Shown: piece by piece, positions 63,581 to 64,000 of the stretch
Layout: the number at the start of each line of letters is the position of its first letter
Numbering within the stretch: position 1 is the stretch's first letter
Assembly (NCBI RefSeq): GCF_000344805.1
Contig: NC_020453.1
Span: 2,790,001-2,854,000, forward strand
Direction of reading: 5' to 3'
DNA: 64,000 nucleotides
From: Bradyrhizobium oligotrophicum S58
GTDB taxonomy: Bacteria; Pseudomonadota; Alphaproteobacteria; Rhizobiales; Xanthobacteraceae
The notes under the pieces: generated by a model
Told to the model about the DNA's origin: nothing
Database searches by the model: none
Seen by the model: only the letters and a program-made list of their open reading frames with translations
Program-made: the position numbers and the translations under genes

Positions 63581-64000
63581 ATGAAACTGCAAGAGCACAG
63601 GTCGAAGCGCTTTGCCCGCAGGCGGCTGGTTTATCTGGTCTTTGTCGTCGTTGGGGCGGTCCTCAATCTGCTGCACCGACGTACCATGTTCCTTCTTCTG
63701 GTGCTCGCCGAAGCCGCTAGAGTTCCGCTCAGGCGGCGGCTCTGTCAGGCCTATTTCCCGTATGTCACGTCCCACCTTGCTCGTCAGCCCGGGTTTCGTT
63801 TCTCGACGGTGCTCAGCCGCTGCTTTTATAGTTCCTCAGTTCGCGTCCTTTGCAGGATCGGTGCTTACCGTGAGTTGATCGGTGCTGTCCGACGCGAGAC
63901 CTTGGCATGCGATGACGCGGAGCTCAGAAGTGCGCTCGTTCGGTCGCTGTTCGAATTGGGCGAGTTTTCCGATGCGCGAGAGGCCGCGGCAGGCGCGCGC
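63581..64000 (+). CDS. TIGR04372-type protein, paralogue 4, N-terminal part (cut by window end)
   Basis: An open frame of 140 codons from ATG 63581 to the window end. It begins MKLQEHRSKRFARRR and has a hydrophobic stretch (LVYLVFVVVGAVLNLL). The segment LVRSLFELGEFSDAR matches MIRSLFELGEFDKAH in the same region of paralogue 2 (32905-34953), and general layout agrees, so this is probably a fourth member. Codon use is looser than in neighbours (many CTT, CGT, GCT and TTT). The conserved C-terminal domain lies outside the window. Confidence 0.65.
   Translation, partial: MKLQEHRSKRFARRRLVYLVFVVVGAVLNLLHRRTMFLLLVLAEAARVPLRRRLCQAYFPYVTSHLARQPGFRFSTVLSRCFYSSSVRVLCRIGAYRELIGAVRRETLACDDAELRSALVRSLFELGEFSDAREAAAGAR

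Overview
The window is GC-rich DNA from an alphaproteobacterium, most likely Bradyrhizobium or a close relative. The evidence is the composition, the Tad/Flp pilus genes at the left edge, an LpcC-type core mannosyltransferase of rhizobial kind, and GC-rich palindromic intergenic repeats typical of that group. The genus is inferred from gene content, not proven. I found no rRNA, tRNA, CRISPR array, transposase or phage gene. Almost the whole window is a surface-polysaccharide region with no recognisable transcription regulator.

Left edge (1-5 kb): cpaB and the start of cpaC lie on the minus strand, followed by a PilZ protein, a 51-residue conserved-looking small protein and an LpxO-like lipid A hydroxylase. 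A repeat-rich gap of about 1.2 kb follows. It ends in a strong terminator that serves the minus-strand genes to its right: FAA hydrolase, MsbA-type ABC exporter and galE.

LPS core and O-antigen start (8.7-20 kb): lpcC, gmhB, gmhA, waaF, hldD and hldE form a complete ADP-heptose supply and transfer set. They are followed by a WaaL-like ligase, a membrane UDP-HexNAc 4,6-dehydratase (WbpM/WreV type), a WecA/WbpL-type initiating phosphotransferase and a GT4 glycosyltransferase. A 957-residue secreted metalloprotease with four internal repeats lies at 20.2-23.1 kb.

O-antigen operon (23.3-32.1 kb, minus strand): two sugar-methyltransferase-family proteins, a WbuC cupin and an SDR are followed by Wzm/Wzt export proteins, a GT2 and a TIGR04372-type glycosyltransferase. 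The polymer is therefore probably made by the ABC-transporter route; no Wzx, Wzy or Wzz is visible.

Decoration region (32.5-46.2 kb and 57.5-64 kb): this holds three further TIGR04372-type proteins (one cut by the window end), two acyltransferase-3/SGNH fusions, two membrane-anchored SGNH-like proteins of an unnamed family, three TylF-type methyltransferases, and an MBOAT with two partner SGNH-like proteins. The number of O-acylation genes is striking.

Sugar-synthesis operon (46.9-57.0 kb, minus strand): eleven genes comprise a nucleotidyltransferase-kinase fusion with domains in the reverse order of HldE, a second sugar nucleotidyltransferase, a GmhA-like SIS isomerase, two SDR epimerase/dehydratases, a split transketolase, a zinc dehydrogenase, a HAD phosphatase, an APH-fold kinase and a methyltransferase. 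I read it as a pathway for an unusual NDP-activated, probably higher-carbon or branched sugar. It is the best candidate here for an undescribed system. The C10 sugar bradyrhizose, known from some Bradyrhizobium O-antigens, is one possible product, but that is speculation. Two diverged copies of a structured dispersed repeat, with compensated hairpins, lie at about 4.0-4.45 and 46.5-46.9 kb.
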